NCBI GenBank assembly: GCA_004145795.1
Contig: SEIO01000001.1
Span: forward strand, 1-64,000
From: Lentibacillus lipolyticus
Lineage (GTDB): Bacteria; Bacillota; Bacilli; Bacillales; Amphibacillaceae
Direction: 5' to 3'
Length of the DNA: 64,000 nucleotides
Below, piece after piece: positions 45,465 to 54,446 of the stretch. The notes under the pieces were generated by a model that was given only the letters and a program-made list of their open reading frames with translations, was not told the origin of the DNA and did not search any database. Position numbers and translations under genes: made by a program. The first letter of the stretch is position 1, and each line of letters starts with the position of its first letter.

Positions 45465-46066
45465 GAATGGTCATTTAAAAGGTAAAAACTGCGGCTTAGG
45501 TCCAGTAGGTTTTCCCAGATGGATACCCTATGTTGCCATAAAGGCGGTTCCCCTTTAAATCCATCTCGGCCCCGTCACCGGAAGCCGGACTGGATTACCA
45601 CTTAGTCCGCACTATAATCCCTTTTAAATGTCCAATGAGCAGTCTAGGAGTTTTCCTCGGCAGTCTTTGACCGTTCCCTAGCCTCTTTTGCAGTGATGAT
45701 TTCATAGAGATTAAATAACCACACCGGTTGGCCACCCGGGGTGATTATTATTGCTCTAATCCCCTCACCACCACTCAAGGCAGGCTACGCTGCAAATAAG
45801 GCTCCCACGCCCTATTATGCAGGTTCATACCCCATTCCATAGCAAACCCTAGGCTTAGGATTCACTACAGAGATGGGCCTCCACGGTAATCGGGTCAACG
45901 CCCACATGCCTTTGTGGATCGCCCGAAAACCTTAACTCCCAGCACTGACCCAAGGCTGGGCGCCTCAAGCCAGCACAAGGAACTTCATCGATGTGCCCTT
46001 TGGCGGATTTTTAGGCCCGCCTTCAGGAACGGAGGACTGACTAGAATACTGCACCATCCCTTAGCT
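45465..46066 (-). ncRNA. ole: OLE RNA (ornate large extremophilic RNA)
   Basis: About 600 nt without a plausible ORF lie between ispA and oapA, the signature position and size of OLE RNA. Many short complementary arms are visible, for example GGCGG/CCGCC (46002-46006/46017-46021), AGATGGAT/ATCCATCT (45517-45524/45559-45566) and CCCAGC/GCTGGG (around 45940-45962). A TATAAT box precedes the 5' end. The RNA is produced on the minus strand, with the ends estimated: 5' from the promoter, 3' before the oapA ribosome site. OLE binds OapA and the RNA-binding protein OapB at the membrane. Identification rests on location, length, structure richness and the oapA partner; a covariance-model search was not run. 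Confidence 0.87.
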
Positions 46067-46072
46067 ACTATT

Positions 46073-46081
46073 ATTATAACA
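46073..46081 (-). promoter_or_regulatory. Extended -10 promoter of the OLE RNA
   Basis: Minus strand TGTTATAAT: a perfect TATAAT (46073-46078) with the TGN extension. The -35 region (TAGTAA) is poor, which an extended -10 can offset. It would start transcription near 46066. Read-through from ispA would also cover the RNA. Confidence 0.6.
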
Positions 46082-46108
46082 TAGCATATACAAAATTACT
46101 ATTGATTA

Positions 46109-46993
46109 TTAATAATCCCTTGCACTGAAGTAATCTGCCAGCATAGCAAGGTAGGAGGACGCGGCATCAGCCCTATGTAAAGCTTCTTTCGCCTGTTGCA
46201 CATAGCGGGACTTTTTCTCTATCGCTTCATCCAGCCCGAGCAGCTTTGGATAGGTATTTTTATTATTCGCTTTATCACTGCCGACCGGTTTGCCGATTTT
46301 ATCCGGATCACCGGTGACATCAAGAATATCATCCTGAATTTGGAATATTAAGCCAAGGTAATTTGCAAATGTCTCCAGATGCGCTATCTGCTCATTGCTA
46401 GCACCACCTAGATATGCTCCAGTAGCCACTGCAAACCGCAGTAATTCACCAGTTTTATGCGTGTGAATGGTTTCCAGTTCTCCCAAAGTGATGTCCCTTT
46501 GTTCGGCCTTCATATCAAGGATTTGTCCAGCTACCATTCCTTTGGGTCCACTCACTTCAGAAAGCGACTGGATCACCCGGATTTTCTGTTGATCAGTTAG
46601 CCCTGAATCGTTTGCAATCAATTCAAAACTGTACGTCAGCAAGGCATCTCCAGCGAGAATCGCTGTTGCCTCATCATATTTTTTATGATTGGTAGGCATC
46701 CCCCGCCTCAGATCATCATCATCCATCGCCGGCAGATCATCATGAATAAGGGAATACGTATGAATCATTTCCAATGCAACTGCAGGTGTCAGTGCCACCT
46801 CTGTATCATCACTGTAAGCTTGACACGCAGCCAGCAATAAAATGGGCCGGAGCCGTTTACCGCCAGCTTCAACTGAGTAAACCATGGAAGCTTTCAAACG
46901 TTCCGGTATATCCAAACCCCGCAGCCTGTCGTAAATTTCCTGCTGCACAGCCGATTTTTGTTCATCCATGAATGCTTCTAATTTTTGCTGCAC
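46109..46993 (-). CDS. ispA: Farnesyl diphosphate synthase IspA
   Basis: 294 aa. Both aspartate-rich motifs are present: DDLPAMDDDDLRRG (about 84-97) and QIQDDILDVTGD (about 222-233). It condenses isopentenyl and dimethylallyl diphosphates to geranyl and farnesyl diphosphate for quinones and undecaprenyl carriers. The start is GTG at 46993, following GGGGGATGA; its first base lies 2 nt past the xseB stop. It is followed by the OLE RNA instead of dxs. Confidence 0.94.
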   Translation of the reverse strand: MQQKLEAFMDEQKSAVQQEIYDRLRGLDIPERLKASMVYSVEAGGKRLRPILLLAACQAYSDDTEVALTPAVALEMIHTYSLIHDDLPAMDDDDLRRGMPTNHKKYDEATAILAGDALLTYSFELIANDSGLTDQQKIRVIQSLSEVSGPKGMVAGQILDMKAEQRDITLGELETIHTHKTGELLRFAVATGAYLGGASNEQIAHLETFANYLGLIFQIQDDILDVTGDPDKIGKPVGSDKANNKNTYPKLLGLDEAIEKKSRYVQQAKEALHRADAASSYLAMLADYFSARDY

Positions 46994-46995
46994 AG

Positions 46996-47229
46996 CTATT
47001 CATCCCCCTGTACATCAAATGTTTCCAGTTCGCCGTGATCATTCATGATTTGTGTCATTTTTTTCTGAACTTCCGTCAATTTGTCACTGCAAACCTTGGA
47101 AAGTTGCATTCCCTCTTGGTAATAGGTTATTGCTTTTTCTAGCGGAACATCACCCTTTTCAAGCTTTTCCACGATTTGTTCCAGCTTTACCATTGCTTCC
47201 TCAAATGAGAGGTTATTCTCCTGCTCCAT
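46996..47229 (-). CDS. xseB: Exodeoxyribonuclease VII small subunit
   Basis: 77 aa helical protein; [20 protein letters not shown] and [14 protein letters not shown] are XseB hallmarks. It binds XseA to form the single-strand-specific exonuclease VII. It overlaps the xseA end by 17 nt and leads directly into ispA. Confidence 0.94.
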   Translation of the reverse strand: MEQENNLSFEEAMVKLEQIVEKLEKGDVPLEKAITYYQEGMQLSKVCSDKLTEVQKKMTQIMNDHGELETFDVQGDE

Positions 47230-48571
47230 TGTCTTCCTCCTTTATATCCTTCACCTGACATTCCAGTAATCCGTCCGTTAGCTTGACCGTTATCGGGTCT
47301 TCAACTGATACATGGTCAACCGATTTCAACAGCTCTCCTTCATGGTCATAAAGAATCGCATAACCACGTTTCATTGTTTCAAGCGGGTTGAGCAGCGATA
47401 GTTTTCCGATAGCCGCTTGCAGCCTGTTCGTATTTTTTTCCAAATTTTTATTCATTCCATCATTAAGCTGTTTTTCATACTGCCTTAATTCCCTGCCGGC
47501 GTGGTTCAGCTGCTGTTTCGGATGCAATGCCGCAAGCCTTCTATTCAACTGCTGGAAATTATCCCATTTCATTCGCAATTCCATAGAAGCCGTTTTTTCC
47601 AGACGGTCAACATGTCTGTCCAGTTCCTGTTCTTTCTGCTGTAAAAGTTGTTCTGGGTAACGGAACGCATACGATTGTTTCTGCCGATTCAGCTGCTGTT
47701 CCGCACCTGCTGTATATTGATTGAGCATCGTTGTCAAATACCGCTGCACATTTTGAATCTTTCCAAGAAGTTCCAATTGGGACGGCACAGCTATTTCTGC
47801 TGCACCAGTTGGAGTTGGTGCACGTACATCGGCCACAAAGTCACTGATAGTCGTATCCGTTTCATGTCCAACAGCAGAAATAATCGGTATCGAAGACTGA
47901 AAAATCGCACGAGCCACCATTTCTTCGTTGAAACTCCACAACTCTTCAATGGACCCGCCACCACGGCCGATGATCAGTACATCAAACAGATTCTTTTCAT
48001 TCGCTTGCTGCAGCGCATCCACAATGGACTGTGGTGCATTTGGACCTTGAACCAGAACTGGAATAACCGTTGTTTTGGCGATTGGATATCGTCGTTTGAT
48101 TGTTGTTATGATGTCTCGGACGGCAGCCCCTGTTGGGGAAGTAATAATACCGATATGCTGGGGGTAAGCGGGCAGTTCTTGCTTATGCCGTCCATCAAAA
48201 TAACCCTGTGTATGTAGTTTATCCTTCAGCTGTTCATACGCTAAATATAGTGAGCCAAGGCCGTCTGGTTCCATTTGCTGAATATACAATTGATACTGGC
48301 CAAATTGTTCAAACACACCGACTTCGCCCTTGATCAGCACATTCATGCCATTTTCGGGTCTGAATTTCAGACGTCGGTTGTTGCCGGCGAACATGACCGC
48401 TTGTATACGTGCATGATCATCCTTAATGGTTAAGTACATATGTCCCCGGCTATGGTGTTTGAAATTAGAAATTTCCCCTTTTAGCCAAATACTTTTCAAA
48501 TGCGGATCACTTTCGAATTTTCGTTTAATATATTTCGTCAGTGCTGTAACAGTTAAATAATTATTTTCCAA
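47213..48571 (-). CDS. xseA: Exodeoxyribonuclease VII large subunit
   Basis: 452 aa. An N-terminal OB fold (about 1-100, [20 protein letters not shown]) is followed by the catalytic domain with [16 protein letters not shown] and [20 protein letters not shown], then a long coiled coil (about 270-400). It degrades single-stranded DNA from both ends and acts in mismatch and damage repair. It overlaps folD by 11 nt. Confidence 0.95.
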   Translation of the reverse strand: MENNYLTVTALTKYIKRKFESDPHLKSIWLKGEISNFKHHSRGHMYLTIKDDHARIQAVMFAGNNRRLKFRPENGMNVLIKGEVGVFEQFGQYQLYIQQMEPDGLGSLYLAYEQLKDKLHTQGYFDGRHKQELPAYPQHIGIITSPTGAAVRDIITTIKRRYPIAKTTVIPVLVQGPNAPQSIVDALQQANEKNLFDVLIIGRGGGSIEELWSFNEEMVARAIFQSSIPIISAVGHETDTTISDFVADVRAPTPTGAAEIAVPSQLELLGKIQNVQRYLTTMLNQYTAGAEQQLNRQKQSYAFRYPEQLLQQKEQELDRHVDRLEKTASMELRMKWDNFQQLNRRLAALHPKQQLNHAGRELRQYEKQLNDGMNKNLEKNTNRLQAAIGKLSLLNPLETMKRGYAILYDHEGELLKSVDHVSVEDPITVKLTDGLLECQVKDIKEEDNGAGE

Positions 48572-49421
48572 CTGCAGACAGCCCCCTGGCAGCTTTAATT
48601 GTATTTTTTAGAAGCATGGTAATGGTCATAGGGCCAACTCCCCGGGGGACAGGTGTAATCTTGGATGCCTTAGCCGCTGTCGAGGCAAAATCGGCATCTC
48701 CTGTCAGCGTGCCGTCCTCCAGCCGGTTAATTCCAACGTCAACAATGACCGCTCCATTTTTCACATGCTCACCACGGATGACATTCGCCCTCCCCATAGC
48801 CAGGATAAGAATGTCCGCTTCTTTCGTGTAGTCTGTCAGATTTTCTGTTTTGGAATGACAGTACGTTACGGTCGCATTTTCATTAAGAAGCAATTGACCT
48901 ACTGGTTTCCCGACTATATTACTCCTTCCTGCCACAACCACATGTTTCCCTTCCATACGGACATCGTGAGCTTTCAGCATCGTTATGATGCCATAAGGCG
49001 TACATGGAAGGAAGGTGCTATTACCAGTCATCATTTTTCCGATGTTAACTGGATGAAACCCGTCGACATCTTTTTCCGGGCTAATGGACTCAATGACATG
49101 CTGCTCATTAATGTGATCTGGAAGAGGCAGCTGCACCAAAATCCCATGAACGGAATCATGTTTGTTAAGCCGATCAATTTGTCCCAAAAGGTCCTGTTCC
49201 GAGGTGGAAGAAGGCAGTGCTATAATGTCAGACGACATGCCTACCTCCGCCGAAGCTTTTTCTTTTCCTCGAACATAAGATTGGGAAGCTGGATCATCTC
49301 CAACAATAATAACCGTTAAGTGCGGTGTAACCCCATTTTGTTTCAGCTGAAGCACTTCCCCGGCTAATTCCGTTCTGATTTTTTTTGACAGTTCTTTCCC
49401 ATTCATTTCAGTAGCACTCAT
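48561..49421 (-). CDS. folD: Methylenetetrahydrofolate dehydrogenase/cyclohydrolase FolD
   Basis: 286 aa bifunctional enzyme. SQSYVRGKEKASAEVGM carries the catalytic lysine and tyrosine, VQLPLPDHI the substrate loop, and VVAGRSNIVGKPVGQLLL the NADP site. It interconverts 5,10-methylene- and 10-formyl-tetrahydrofolate. It lies downstream of nusB and overlaps xseA. Confidence 0.95.
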   Translation of the reverse strand: MSATEMNGKELSKKIRTELAGEVLQLKQNGVTPHLTVIIVGDDPASQSYVRGKEKASAEVGMSSDIIALPSSTSEQDLLGQIDRLNKHDSVHGILVQLPLPDHINEQHVIESISPEKDVDGFHPVNIGKMMTGNSTFLPCTPYGIITMLKAHDVRMEGKHVVVAGRSNIVGKPVGQLLLNENATVTYCHSKTENLTDYTKEADILILAMGRANVIRGEHVKNGAVIVDVGINRLEDGTLTGDADFASTAAKASKITPVPRGVGPMTITMLLKNTIKAARGLSAVGK

Positions 49422-49494
49422 AAACTCACTCCATCTCCCTTCCCTAAAGGTTCAGTATCAGTTACTTCGTAGAAACAAGCGGTTCTGCAGTTCT

Positions 49495-49878
49495 TTATGC
49501 TGTAATCCTGGACAGGACGCCATTAACAAATTTACCTGACATTTCATCACCATATATATTAGCAAGCTCCACTGCTTCATTGATGGACACATTGACAGGA
49601 ACATCTTCCTCCCAGCGAATCTCGTAAACGGCAACACGCAAAACCGTCCGCTCAACGGAGGCGATTCGATCGAACGTCCAGTTTTCCAAGCTGTCTGCAA
49701 TCACATTATCGATTGACTGTTTGTTCGCCGCAACTCCTTCCACAAGCGTTTTTATAAACGAATCAATTTCCAATGATTCCAGATGATCTTTCATCGCCTG
49801 CGCTGGTTCTTTATCGTTCATATCCATCTGAAACAATATCTGAAATGCTTTTTCTCTTGCTGCATGCCGATTCATCAT
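49495..49878 (-). CDS. nusB: Transcription antitermination factor NusB
   Basis: 127 aa all-helical protein. HAAREKAFQILFQMDMND and ERTVLRVAVYEI, then VPVNVSINEAVELANIYGDE, are NusB hallmarks. With NusE it binds boxA RNA to allow antitermination of rRNA operons. Two adjacent ATGs (49878, 49875) follow AAAGGAG; either could start the protein. It is the first gene of the nusB-folD-xseA-xseB-ispA cluster; its promoter was not resolved in 49879-50040. Confidence 0.94.
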   Translation of the reverse strand: MMNRHAAREKAFQILFQMDMNDKEPAQAMKDHLESLEIDSFIKTLVEGVAANKQSIDNVIADSLENWTFDRIASVERTVLRVAVYEIRWEEDVPVNVSINEAVELANIYGDEMSGKFVNGVLSRITA

Positions 49879-50040
49879 CCATAACTCCTTTGAAATCTTA
49901 TCTCCATGAAATCATAACATGACTGTTTACAGTAAAGCTATTAGAAAATCCCGGTATTCACCTCGTCTTATAGTGAAAGCAGAAGTGTTTTTTATACGGT
50001 CAGTCTTCATGTATGCTTTCTGACGTTAGAAACAAGTAAA

Positions 50041-50062
50041 GGCCAAAAGATTCCTTTTGGCC
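50041..50062 (-). terminator. Terminator of the acc operon
   Basis: GGCCAAAAG (50041-50049) and CTTTTGGCC (50054-50062) form a perfect 9-bp stem with a 4-nt loop. TTTACTTGTTTC follows on the minus strand, after the yqhY stop. Confidence 0.82.
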
Positions 50063-50075
50063 CCCATGCTTCCAA

Positions 50076-50474
50076 TCATTCATTTTCGTCTGCATTTTCC
50101 ATTTGAATGCCAACAACATGAACATTAATTTCGTCTATCTCCAGTGCTGTCATTGTTTTTAATGTGTGCCGGATATTTTCCTGCAGCTGCTGTGCCACTT
50201 TTGGTATGGACACGCCAAAATTAAGAACAACAAACAGGTCAATCAATATCCCATTTTCGGTCAGGTCCACTTTGACGCCTTTTCCATGTGATTTTTTTCC
50301 AAAGCGTTCAACAACACCGGTTGCAAAATTGCCACGCATTTCCGAGACACCTTCTACTTCAGACGCCGCAATGCCTGTTATAACTTCAATCACTTCCGGT
50401 GCAATTTCAACCGTGCCCAGACTCTGGTCATCACTGACATTTAGCAGTGGCTGTTCACTCATGATTTCACTCAT
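50076..50474 (-). CDS. yqhY: Asp23/Gls24 family protein YqhY
   Basis: 132 aa Asp23 (DUF322) domain: IAPEVIEVITGIAASEVEGV, GKGVKVDLTENGI and a VVLNFGVSIPKVAQQLQ segment. It is co-transcribed with accBC in Bacillus, and YqhY has been linked genetically to control of acetyl-CoA carboxylase. Its start overlaps the accC end by 8 nt. Biochemical activity unknown. Confidence 0.9.
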   Translation of the reverse strand: MSEIMSEQPLLNVSDDQSLGTVEIAPEVIEVITGIAASEVEGVSEMRGNFATGVVERFGKKSHGKGVKVDLTENGILIDLFVVLNFGVSIPKVAQQLQENIRHTLKTMTALEIDEINVHVVGIQMENADENE

Positions 50475-51825
50475 CCTTTTCTAAAATGGGATTTTCTTGC
50501 AAGAACTTCGTATTGAAATGGCCCTCCACGAAAACAGGATGATCCATGATTTTTCGGTGAAAAGCAATCGTTGTATCAACGCCTTCCACAACAAATTCAT
50601 CAAGCGCTCGCTTCATTCTTCCAATCGCTTCTTCCCGGGTTTCGCCGTACGCAATCAGCTTCGCAACCATGGAGTCATAAAACGGCGGAATACGGTAACC
50701 CGGATAGGCAGCCGAATCATTACGAACGCCAAGACCTCCAGGCGGAAGGTACATTGTCATTTCCCCGGGGGAGGGCATGAAGTCTTTAAACGGATTCTCC
50801 GCATTGATGCGGCATTCGATTGCCCAGCCATCAAAGGTAATGTCTTCTTGCCGATACGGCAATGGTTCATTGTCAGCAACTTTTATCTGTGCTTTGATCA
50901 GGTCAATACCGGTGACCATTTCGGTTACAGGATGCTCTACCTGTATTCTTGTATTCATTTCCATAAAGTAAAATGACTGGGTTTTCCGGTCAAAAATAAA
51001 CTCGATGGTACCCGCACCCACATAATCAACAGCTTTCGCAGCCTTTACAGCCGCTGCCCCCATTTTCTCGCGAATCTCTGGTGTTATTGCAGGTGATGGT
51101 GCTTCTTCAATTAATTTTTGCAGCCTTCGCTGTATCGTGCAGTCACGTTCACCTAGATGCAGGACATTCCCGTGTTTATCCGCTAAAACTTGAATTTCAA
51201 CATGCCGGAAATCTTCTATGTACTTCTCCAAATAAACGCCCGGATTTCCAAAGGATTTTTCGGCTTCCTCCTGCGTTACACGAATACCCTTTACTAACTC
51301 CTCCTCTGTTTCCGCGACGCGAATTCCTTTTCCACCGCCACCGGCAGTAGCCTTAATGATCACAGGGTAGCCAATTTCCTCCGCGAGTCTAATGGCCTCT
51401 TCTTCGCTTTCAATGATTCCTTCCGAGCCTGGCACTGTTGGTACATCTGCTGCTTTCATGGTTTCACGCGCCACATCTTTTATGCCCATCTTTTGGATGG
51501 ATTCAGCAGCAGGACCAATAAATGTGATGTTGCATGCTTTACAGATCTCAGCAAAATCGGCATTTTCGGATAGAAAGCCATACCCAGGATGAATGGCATC
51601 CACATCAGTAAGTGTAGCAACACTCATGATGTTCGTAAAATTAAGATAGCTGTCTTTGCTTGGTGCAGGTCCGATACAGTAGGCCTCATCAGCCATTTGC
51701 ACGTGCAATGCATCTTTGTCTGCTTCCGAATAGATAGCAACCGTCGCTATGTCCATTTCCTTACATGCACGAATTATCCGTACAGCTATCTCCCCTCTGT
51801 TTGCAATCAGAATTTTTTTGATCAC
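50467..51825 (-). CDS. accC: Acetyl-CoA carboxylase biotin carboxylase AccC
   Basis: 452 aa ATP-grasp enzyme. IKATAGGGGKGIRVAE (ATP loop), DCTIQRRLQKLIEEAPSPA and FMEMNTRIQVEHPVTE are present. It carboxylates the biotin on AccB, the first half of malonyl-CoA synthesis. The start is placed at GTG 51825 (IKKILIANRG), 9 nt after AAGGGG and in line with known AccC; an ATG at 51834 abuts that ribosome site. It lies between accB and yqhY. Confidence 0.96.
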   Translation of the reverse strand: MIKKILIANRGEIAVRIIRACKEMDIATVAIYSEADKDALHVQMADEAYCIGPAPSKDSYLNFTNIMSVATLTDVDAIHPGYGFLSENADFAEICKACNITFIGPAAESIQKMGIKDVARETMKAADVPTVPGSEGIIESEEEAIRLAEEIGYPVIIKATAGGGGKGIRVAETEEELVKGIRVTQEEAEKSFGNPGVYLEKYIEDFRHVEIQVLADKHGNVLHLGERDCTIQRRLQKLIEEAPSPAITPEIREKMGAAAVKAAKAVDYVGAGTIEFIFDRKTQSFYFMEMNTRIQVEHPVTEMVTGIDLIKAQIKVADNEPLPYRQEDITFDGWAIECRINAENPFKDFMPSPGEMTMYLPPGGLGVRNDSAAYPGYRIPPFYDSMVAKLIAYGETREEAIGRMKRALDEFVVEGVDTTIAFHRKIMDHPVFVEGHFNTKFLQENPILEKDE

Positions 51826-51838
51826 CCGTGACATCCCC

Positions 51839-52339
51839 TTACTTTTTCTTCACTCTGAAGAGCGGCTGTCCATATTCAACCAACTCTCCGTCTTCTGCAA
51901 GAACTTCTGTAATTTCACCTGTTGTTTCCGCTTCTATTTCATTAAATAGCTTCATTGCTTCCACAATACAGACGACTGTATCTTTGTCAACCTTTGATCC
52001 CGGTGTAACATATGCATCACTTTCCGGGTTTGGGGAAGCATAAAAGGTTCCTACCATAGGAGAAACAATTTCATAATCAAAATTTGCTGCTGTTTCTGCG
52101 GATGTGGAGGCTTTCGCAGATGGTCGTTCTTCCGGCTCAGCAACTTTTTCAGGTTCCGGTGTTTTGGCCGGTTCAGCAGGCCTCTCTTCCGGTACCGCGG
52201 GTTCCGGTGCGGAAACGGCTGCATGGTTCCCGGACTTTTTCATCGTGACAGTTGTTCCATTTGTTTCGTACGTAAACTCATCAATTGCTGATTCATCGAC
52301 TACTTTTATTAATTCGCGTATTTCCTGTACTGTCAGCAT
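51839..52339 (-). CDS. accB: Biotin carboxyl carrier protein AccB
   Basis: 166 aa. An N-terminal segment ([16 protein letters not shown]), a Pro/Glu/Ala-rich linker (about 40-85) and a biotinyl domain with [11 protein letters not shown], biotin on K130. It carries CO2 between AccC and the AccAD transferase, whose genes are not in this window. The ATG at 52339 follows AAGGGGTG; a GTG at 52348 lies inside that ribosome site. It is the first gene of accB-accC-yqhY. Confidence 0.95.
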   Translation of the reverse strand: MLTVQEIRELIKVVDESAIDEFTYETNGTTVTMKKSGNHAAVSAPEPAVPEERPAEPAKTPEPEKVAEPEERPSAKASTSAETAANFDYEIVSPMVGTFYASPNPESDAYVTPGSKVDKDTVVCIVEAMKLFNEIEAETTGEITEVLAEDGELVEYGQPLFRVKKK

Positions 52340-52547
52340 CTCTGGCACCCCTTCATTTATTACAGATTAATAACAGGTATTAATAACTTCTTTTAACATT
52401 TTACGATAACTTCATTCCATACTGCAACCCAAAATGGCAGGGTCATCGACAAAGCGTATGGCTTAAACTGTTTACACAGTAAATATTATAGCAATCTAGT
52501 CCAATTTTTGCGAATCATCTTGCGAACATTTCCGGGCGACATAACAA

Positions 52548-52575
52548 AACCGGGTGCACAAAGTATCACCCGGTT
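52548..52575 (-). terminator. Terminator of the spoIIIA operon
   Basis: AACCGGGTG (52548-52556) pairs with CACCCGGTT (52567-52575), 9 bp perfect. TTTTGTTATG follows on the minus strand. It separates spoIIIAH from the acc operon; no gene is seen in 52340-52588. Confidence 0.85.
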
Positions 52576-52588
52576 ATCATTGGTCTCA

Positions 52589-53161
52589 TCACTTATTTAC
52601 TGGTTGGTAGTCAACATTTACTTCCACTTTATTGAACTCATCGCGCACCATTTGGATAATGTTAACTACCTCCGATTTTGACAGTTCCTCCGAATTTTTC
52701 ACGTGGACAAGCACTTTATTATCTTCATGACGCACCAGCACATCACTGTAGCCAGCGGAAGCTATGATAGATTTCTCCAGAATCTTTTCCTTTCTTGACA
52801 CTTCTTCGAGCTTGTTCATTTTTTCTTTCGCCTGGTTTTTCTCCTCTATGCTTGCGGAACTTGAAGCAACCACATCATCCAGCCGGTCTTTGGCAGCGCT
52901 GCGTTCATCCTCGATTTCCATCCGTATGGAAGTGAACAGCTGATCCTCTCCGAGATTAGAAATGTCACCGACATCCGCTTCCCCTTTATCCGCTTCGGAA
53001 CTATTTTCACCCTCTGGATCTGATGCTGCTTCCTCTGCAGAATCTTCCCCTTCAGGCAAGTAAGCGAGATCACCACTGCTCGGTGATGTCATGTAATAGA
53101 CACTCAGCACAATCATTAAACTCAGCATTGTTAATAGCCATACCGTCTGTTTCTTTAACAT
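52589..53161 (-). CDS. spoIIIAH: SpoIIIAH, engulfment and channel protein
   Basis: 190 aa. One N-terminal membrane segment (about 7-25), an acidic linker and a C-terminal YscJ/FliF-like ring-building domain (about 85-190, with IIASAGYSDVLVRHEDNKV). Facing the intermembrane space, it binds forespore SpoIIQ to form the A-Q feeding channel. spoIIQ is not in this window. It is the last gene of spoIIIA. Confidence 0.93.
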   Translation of the reverse strand: MLKKQTVWLLTMLSLMIVLSVYYMTSPSSGDLAYLPEGEDSAEEAASDPEGENSSEADKGEADVGDISNLGEDQLFTSIRMEIEDERSAAKDRLDDVVASSSASIEEKNQAKEKMNKLEEVSRKEKILEKSIIASAGYSDVLVRHEDNKVLVHVKNSEELSKSEVVNIIQMVRDEFNKVEVNVDYQPVNK

Positions 53162-53173
53162 TGATACACCCTC

Positions 53174-53806
53174 CTAATTTTTTGGCATTACAGATACTCT
53201 ATGTGTTGGTACATCAAGCACCCGGGAAACAGCTTCAATCACCCATTTTTCCACACTTGCATGATCGACACCTTTTGCAACGACAAACACCCCCCTGACA
53301 TCCGGCTTTTTCGTCTGGACGAGCAACGGAACTTCTTTATCCCCCTGCCGTACCAGAACAACCTGTGTTTCCTCCGAATTTTCCTCTATTTGCCTCTCAC
53401 CACCATTGGTATCCGTTTCCTCAGTGGATTGCTGATTTTTAATTAAATTTTTTTCATAAACTTTGACCTTCGTTGACTCCAGATTGACCATGACCTCTGC
53501 TTCGGATACGCCTTGGATCCTATTCAGCATTTCCTGCAGATCCTCCTCATAATTTGTCTCAATCTCTTTCACGCTTGAACTGTTGGAGGATTTATCTAAA
53601 AGGGTTTCTTCTGCAGACTGTTCCTGCATTTCTTTCGGTGGTTCCTCGCTGATAGAAGAATCTTCTTCCGGTGTGGAGGAAAATGCATTCCCCAAGACGA
53701 GCAGCAGTAAGCCGACTAGACCAATAATGATAATATATCCGGCCTTTTTGGAAGGTTTCCCCGTATCTCCTGATGTTCCGAGCAGCTTTTGCAAATATTT
53801 CTTCAA
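53174..53806 (-). CDS. spoIIIAG: SpoIIIAG, channel ring protein
   Basis: 210 aa starting at TTG 53806, which overlaps the spoIIIAF stop as TTGA and follows GGGGGGTGGGG. A membrane segment (about 22-40) precedes a ring-building domain with MLNRIQGVSEAEVMVNLEST, a Ser/Glu-rich insert, and VFVVAKGVDHASVEKWVIEA. In B. subtilis SpoIIIAG forms a large ring in the mother-cell membrane. The open frame extends upstream to 53857, but only inside spoIIIAF. Confidence 0.9.
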   Translation of the reverse strand: MKKYLQKLLGTSGDTGKPSKKAGYIIIIGLVGLLLLVLGNAFSSTPEEDSSISEEPPKEMQEQSAEETLLDKSSNSSSVKEIETNYEEDLQEMLNRIQGVSEAEVMVNLESTKVKVYEKNLIKNQQSTEETDTNGGERQIEENSEETQVVLVRQGDKEVPLLVQTKKPDVRGVFVVAKGVDHASVEKWVIEAVSRVLDVPTHRVSVMPKN

Positions 53807-54435
53807 GATGCCCCACCCCCCCTTGCGATGGTGATTTTCTCTTTTTCGATTTCCCATACATCGTGTAATAGGTCCTTGACTCCGTCTGCATTGAATTCAT
53901 CTTCTTCTGTGGCCGATTTTTCTGTGTTAATTACAACATTTTCAACAACCGCCACTCCTCCTTCCTCTGTTTGCGGTTCCTGCAGATAGACTGTGATGCG
54001 TTTCAGTTTCTTTTTCGCGTTTTCATCTGCAGCATCCACCCCATCCGAAAACTTGAGGTCAATAGCCGCAATCTGCTGCTGATAGTTTTTCTTAAGGGGC
54101 TCATTTGCCAATTCTTTTAATTGGACAACCGTTTGTTCTTCAATATATGCACGCTGGGATGCTTGTATTTCACTTTTTTTCATTTCCATGGAATTTTTCA
54201 GGTGTTGATTTTCCGTCTGTTCATTCGTTATTTCCGTGTATGCCGCCTGGAGTGACTGTTTAACGTCCATATCAAATAAATAAAATACCGGCTTTAGAAA
54301 TATAAGAATTAGAATAAGCCCAACCGTTAATTTAATATATTTTTTCATTGAGGTTGCCGGTATCAACAGATCGACGACGGAAGCCAGCACCAAAAACAGA
54401 ATGATTTGTGTCACCCAGTCAATAAGAACATCCAT
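53803..54435 (-). CDS. spoIIIAF: SpoIIIAF, sporulation channel component
   Basis: 210 aa with two N-terminal membrane segments (about 8-24 and 35-55) and a soluble C-terminal domain, probably another ring-building motif (about 115-165). The ATG at 54435 follows AGGGGTG by about 7 nt; a GTG at 54444 lies at the ribosome site. It begins 12 nt after spoIIIAE and overlaps spoIIIAG by 4 nt. Confidence 0.9.
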   Translation of the reverse strand: MDVLIDWVTQIILFLVLASVVDLLIPATSMKKYIKLTVGLILILIFLKPVFYLFDMDVKQSLQAAYTEITNEQTENQHLKNSMEMKKSEIQASQRAYIEEQTVVQLKELANEPLKKNYQQQIAAIDLKFSDGVDAADENAKKKLKRITVYLQEPQTEEGGVAVVENVVINTEKSATEEDEFNADGVKDLLHDVWEIEKEKITIARGGGAS

Positions 54436-54446
54436 TATCCACACCC

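Noticed and set aside
45247-45558. 103-aa plus-strand frame, and others, across oapA and the OLE region
   Set aside because: It is antisense to oapA and the structured RNA, with no ribosome site and no family resemblance.
45465-46066. RNase P RNA or tmRNA instead of OLE
   Set aside because: The GAGGAAA-like stretch at about 45640-45650 caught the eye, but the P4 and cruciform landmarks of RNase P are absent and no tRNA-like ends of tmRNA are present. Position and partner fit OLE.
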